Assembly: GCF_003391395.1 (NCBI RefSeq)
Contig: NZ_CP024190.1
Location: 434,001 to 498,000, forward strand
Direction: 5' to 3'
Source: Mycobacterium marinum
Lineage (GTDB): Bacteria > Actinomycetota > Actinomycetes > Mycobacteriales > Mycobacteriaceae
Length of the DNA stretch: 64,000 bases
Both the position numbers and the translations under genes were made by a program. A model generated the notes under the pieces. The model saw nothing but the letters and a program-made list of their open reading frames with translations, was not told the origin of the DNA and did no database searches. Below, one piece after another: positions 60,969-64,000 of the stretch. Each line of letters begins with the position of its first letter. Position 1 is the stretch's first letter.

Positions 60969-62311
60969 ACTGCCCGGCCGAAGACGACCCCGAGCGGGAG
61001 CTGGAACCGGAGCCGGCCCACGGGTTTCCCGCCCGGCTGTGGCGCACCTTGGAGCGACACCCGCCGCCGGGGGTGCGGCGATTGGCCGCGTTTCGAAGCC
61101 CGCTGCGGGGACCGTGGCTGACCTCGGTGTTCGGGCTGGTGCTGTTGGTGGCAATGCCGATCGTGATCCTTACCGGATTGCTGTCCTATATCGCCTATGC
61201 CCCGCAGTTCGGGCAGGCGATCCCGGCCGATGTCGGCTGGCTGCGCCTGCCAGGTTTTGACTGGCCCGCTCATCCGTCTTGGCTGTACCGATTGACCCAG
61301 GGCCTGCACGTAGGACTGGGTCTGGTGCTGATCCCGGTGGTGCTGGCCAAGCTCTGGTCGGTGATCCCGAAATTGTTTGTTTGGCCGCCGGCGCGGTCGA
61401 TCGCCACACTGCTGGAGCGGCTGTCGCTGTTGATGCTGGTCGGTGGGGTGCTGTTCGAGATTGTCACCGGCGTGCTCAACATCCAGTACGACTACATCTT
61501 CGGCTTCAGCTTCTACGACGGCCACTACTTCGGTGCCTGGGTCTTCATCGCCGGTTTCCTCATGCATATCGCGGTCAAGATGCCAAAGATGATCACCGGA
61601 CTGCGGTCATTCTCGATACGAGAAGTCTTGCGCACCAATGTGACTGACACGCGCCCCGAGCCGCCCGACGCATCGGGGCTGGTGTCCGAAGATCCCGCCG
61701 AACCGACCGTGAGCAGGCGCGGAGCGCTGGCCCTGGTCGGCTCGGGTGTGCTGCTGCTCGGCGTCTTGACCGTCGGCCAAACCTTGGGCGGGCCACTGCG
61801 CAACATCGCCCTGCTGCTGCCAAGAGGCCGGCCCGCACAGGGCAACCGGGAATTCCCGGTCAACAAGACCGCGGCGGTCGCCGGAATCACCCCCGAGGCC
61901 GTGGGGCCGGCGTGGCGGCTGGTGCTCCGTGGCGGTCCCAACGAGGTCGTGCTGGACCGCGCCGCCCTGGCCGGATTGCCGCAACACACCGCCCGCCTAC
62001 CGATCGCCTGTGTTGAAGGGTGGTCGACGGTTCAGACCTGGACCGGGGTGCGACTGTCGGAGCTGGCCCGCAGGGCCGGAGTGGCCGCGCCCCGGTCGGC
62101 GCGGGTGACGTCGCTGCAACGCGGCGGCGCCTTTGGTGAGGCGACGCTGCAGGGCAATCAGGTCGGCGCTCCGGATGCGCTGCTGGCGTTGCGGGTCAAC
62201 GGCGAAGACCTGCCGCTCGATCACGGCTATCCGGCGCGGATCATCGTTCCCGCATTGCCCGGCGTGCACAACACCAAATGGGTCGCCTCGATCAATTTCG
62301 AGGCTGGTTGA
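60965..62311 (+). CDS. Membrane-anchored molybdopterin-dependent oxidoreductase (Rv0218 type)
   Basis: A 448-residue fusion. Residues about 50-230 hold four or five membrane helices with His residues suited to heme b ligation (GLHVGLGLVLIP, YDGHYFGAWVF, FLMHIAVKM), resembling cytochrome b561/ferric-reductase domains. After another helix (about 258-278, RRGALALVGSGVLLLG), the periplasmic part (about 300-448) is a sulfite oxidase-type molybdopterin domain with the likely Mo ligand Cys in PIACVEGWST and the end GVHNTKWVASINFEAG. Electrons could pass between the quinone pool and a periplasmic substrate. M. tuberculosis Rv0218 is 442 residues. It is coupled to the methyltransferase by GTGA and to the next gene by a 1-base gap. 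Confidence 0.9.
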   Translation: MNCPAEDDPERELEPEPAHGFPARLWRTLERHPPPGVRRLAAFRSPLRGPWLTSVFGLVLLVAMPIVILTGLLSYIAYAPQFGQAIPADVGWLRLPGFDWPAHPSWLYRLTQGLHVGLGLVLIPVVLAKLWSVIPKLFVWPPARSIATLLERLSLLMLVGGVLFEIVTGVLNIQYDYIFGFSFYDGHYFGAWVFIAGFLMHIAVKMPKMITGLRSFSIREVLRTNVTDTRPEPPDASGLVSEDPAEPTVSRRGALALVGSGVLLLGVLTVGQTLGGPLRNIALLLPRGRPAQGNREFPVNKTAAVAGITPEAVGPAWRLVLRGGPNEVVLDRAALAGLPQHTARLPIACVEGWSTVQTWTGVRLSELARRAGVAAPRSARVTSLQRGGAFGEATLQGNQVGAPDALLALRVNGEDLPLDHGYPARIIVPALPGVHNTKWVASINFEAG

Positions 62312-62312
62312 G

Positions 62313-62831
62313 ATGCGCGAACTCACTAGGCGCTTCGGCCGCTATTACGGCGCGCACCCGCTGCATCTGCTGACCATGCTCGCCGGCCTCGCGCTGGTTG
62401 GCTACATCGTGGCGACCTTCAAGATCGCCACACTGTGGAATCCGGGTACCTGGTGGCAGTCGATCGCGGTGTGGTTCGCGGCCGCCGTCATCGGCCACGA
62501 CCTCGTCGCATTCCCAGTCTATTCGCTGTTTGATCGCATCTTTGCGGTGCGCTGGGGCCGCGCCCGCTCCGGAAGTCGAGAAGTCTCGGTCCGCAACTAC
62601 CTGCGGATCCCGGCGATGGGGTCCGCCCTGACGCTGCTGATATTCCTGCCCGGCATCATCGAGCAAGGTGCGTCGACCTACCACGCGGCCACCGGCGAAA
62701 CCCAGCAGCCGTTTTTGGGTAGGTGGCTGTTGCTCACCGCGGTGATGTTCGCGCTCAGTGCGGCCACCTACGCCGTCCGACTGGTGCTCGCGCATCGGCG
62801 GCGCGTGAGCGAAGTCCAGCTCAGCCGTTGA
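62313..62831 (+). CDS. Small membrane protein (Rv0219 type)
   Basis: A 172-residue integral membrane protein with four predicted helices (about 18-36, 46-68, 97-118 and 137-160). A conserved-looking VIGHDLVAFPVYSLFDR lies after the second helix; its His/Asp pair within the membrane is suggestive but unexplained. The ATG begins one base after the oxidoreductase stop, so the two are surely co-translated and probably form a complex. M. tuberculosis Rv0219 is 182 residues and of unknown function. Confidence 0.88.
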   Translation: MRELTRRFGRYYGAHPLHLLTMLAGLALVGYIVATFKIATLWNPGTWWQSIAVWFAAAVIGHDLVAFPVYSLFDRIFAVRWGRARSGSREVSVRNYLRIPAMGSALTLLIFLPGIIEQGASTYHAATGETQQPFLGRWLLLTAVMFALSAATYAVRLVLAHRRRVSEVQLSR

Positions 62832-62944
62832 ATAGCGGGGTTGGCGACCCTGGCAAATCATCGGTCGGGCGCAATCATTTGCCGTCGGACCCAACCCGGA
62901 CGCGAGCCGGTGCGGTGGCGGCCAACAGGAGTACGCTCCCCCAC

Positions 62945-64000
62945 ATGGCTGCCACCGGCCCGACAACGATGTCGATGACGTCGATGATGTCCCGTGTCAA
63001 ATGGATGCTGCGCGCGCGTCCTGCCGACTATCTGCTGGCCATGAGTGTCGCCGGGGCTTCGCTCCCGGTGGTGGGCAAGCATCTCGAGCCGCTGGGTTGC
63101 GTCACCGCAATGGGGGTCTGGGGCGCGCGCCATACCCCGGAGTTCGTCGCGGCAAGGGCAAAGGATCTGTTCACTCCGGGTATCAACGTGACGCGTCAGC
63201 GCGACCGGGACAGCACGAACGAAGTCTCGGCGGCGGCGCTGCGGGGGATCGTCTCAACGGCGGATTTGGATGTCGAATGGCCGGCGCCCCAGCGCACGCC
63301 GCCAGTGTGCGAAGCATTTCGTCACCGCCGCTACCTACATCGGGGCGGGGTTCACTACGGCAACAGCCCGGCCCAGGTGCTCGACGTGTGGCGCCGGGAC
63401 GACCTGCCCACCGAGCCCGCGCCGGTGCTGATTTTTGTTCCCGGCGGCGCCTGGATACACGGCAGTCGAGCAATCCAGGGGTATGCATTGCTGTCGCGGC
63501 TGGCCGAACAGGGCTGGGTGTGCCTGTCGATCGACTACCGAGTAGCGCCGCATCACCGGTGGCCCCGCCACATCCACGACGTGAAAGCGGCCATCGCCTG
63601 GGCCCGCGCCAATGTCGACAAGTTCGGCGGTGACCGCAACTTCATTGCGGTGGCGGGGTGTTCGGCCGGCGGTCACCTGTCCGCATTGGCCGGCCTGACC
63701 GCCAACGATCCGGATTATCAAAGTGAGCTTCCCGAAGGGTCCGACACGTCGGTGGACGCGGCCGTCGGGATCTACGGTCGCTACGACTGGGAGGATCGAT
63801 CCACCGCCGAACGGGCGCGGTTCGTCGACTTCCTGGAGCGAGTGGTGGTTAAGCGCTCGATCAAACGTCACCCGCAGGTGTTCCGCGACGCATCACCGGT
63901 TGCCCGGGTACACACCAACGCGCCGCCGTTTCTGGTCATTCACGGCAGCCGCGACGGTGTCATCCCGGTGGCGCAAGCGCGCAGCTTCGTCGAGCGGTTG
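62945..64000 (+). CDS. lipC: Esterase/lipase LipC, 5' part (runs off the window)
   Basis: The first 352 codons of an alpha/beta hydrolase of the hormone-sensitive-lipase (LipC/LipH) type; the frame is open at the window edge. The oxyanion motif is VPGGAWIHGSR, a variant of HGGG. The nucleophile elbow is VAGCSAGGHLS (about residue 240) and the acid is in VIHGSRDGVIPV, near the cut; the catalytic His would follow just after it. M. tuberculosis LipC is 403 residues, so about 50 are missing. The start is ATG 62945 (MAATGPTTMSM). LipC is reported at the cell surface in M. tuberculosis, with activity on short-chain esters. Confidence 0.92.
   Translation, partial: MAATGPTTMSMTSMMSRVKWMLRARPADYLLAMSVAGASLPVVGKHLEPLGCVTAMGVWGARHTPEFVAARAKDLFTPGINVTRQRDRDSTNEVSAAALRGIVSTADLDVEWPAPQRTPPVCEAFRHRRYLHRGGVHYGNSPAQVLDVWRRDDLPTEPAPVLIFVPGGAWIHGSRAIQGYALLSRLAEQGWVCLSIDYRVAPHHRWPRHIHDVKAAIAWARANVDKFGGDRNFIAVAGCSAGGHLSALAGLTANDPDYQSELPEGSDTSVDAAVGIYGRYDWEDRSTAERARFVDFLERVVVKRSIKRHPQVFRDASPVARVHTNAPPFLVIHGSRDGVIPVAQARSFVERL

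Noticed and set aside
1..64000. tRNA, rRNA, CRISPR, insertion sequence or prophage elements
   Set aside because: None recognised by eye. No transposase or integrase-like protein occurs among the frames and no regular direct-repeat array was seen outside the PGRS tract; a short tRNA could still be missed without a scan.

Overview
The window is chromosomal DNA from a slow-growing Mycobacterium related to, but distinct from, M. tuberculosis. GC content is very high. Gene order follows the M. tuberculosis Rv0169-Rv0220 stretch almost gene for gene, and there is a PE_PGRS gene. The M. kansasii / M. marinum / M. tuberculosis clade is a reasonable guess; I cannot name the species. Rv numbers below mean the M. 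tuberculosis gene recognised by sequence and position from memory; no database search was run.

Layout. 1-10187: the 3' part of the mce1 operon (end of mce1A, mce1B, C, D, lprK/mce1E, mce1F) and four Mce-associated membrane proteins (Rv0175-Rv0178 type), almost all joined by 4-base start/stop overlaps; mce1D carries a frameshift near its 3' end. 10255-16369, mostly minus strand: LprO-like glycosidase-domain protein, an ABC-2/YhgE-like membrane protein, a pirin, an alpha/beta hydrolase that I do not recall at this locus in M. tuberculosis, and the ECF sigma factor sigG. 16317-20605: monoacylglycerol lipase (Rv0183), a DUF2786 protein, an HExxH protein and the beta-glucosidase bglS. 20651-26681: the copper metallothionein mymT, a large PE_PGRS gene, ilvD and the copper sensor ricR. 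RicR-type operators stand in front of both mymT and ricR.

26748-36160: an MFS exporter, an L,D-transpeptidase, a TetR regulator with its molybdopterin oxidoreductase, the zinc metalloprotease zmp1, the orphan Mce-associated proteins OmamA/OmamB and a small HTH protein. 36157-47269: the MmpL region (mmpL11, the heme-binding Rv0203 homologue, a flippase-like membrane protein, an AI-2E family protein, mmpL3, a NYN-domain protein, trmB). 47414-52126: two coupled putative P-loop proteins and PEP carboxykinase. 52136-60000: lipid/CoA genes (fadD4, a crotonase, a CD225 protein, fadE3, a double-hotdog hydratase, a family III CoA-transferase and an amidohydrolase). 60267-64000: a methyltransferase, a membrane-anchored molybdopterin oxidoreductase, a small membrane protein and the start of lipC.

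Themes are lipid import and export (Mce1, OmamA/B, MmpL3, MmpL11, FadD4, FadE3, lipases), the cell envelope (LdtMt4-type transpeptidase, mycolate export) and copper/heme handling (MymT, RicR, Rv0203). Compared with M. tuberculosis as I remember it, homologues of Rv0187-Rv0188, Rv0193c-Rv0195, nadR-Rv0213c and lipW are missing at their expected places, and several accessory genes are present. No rRNA, tRNA, CRISPR array, insertion sequence or prophage was recognised.
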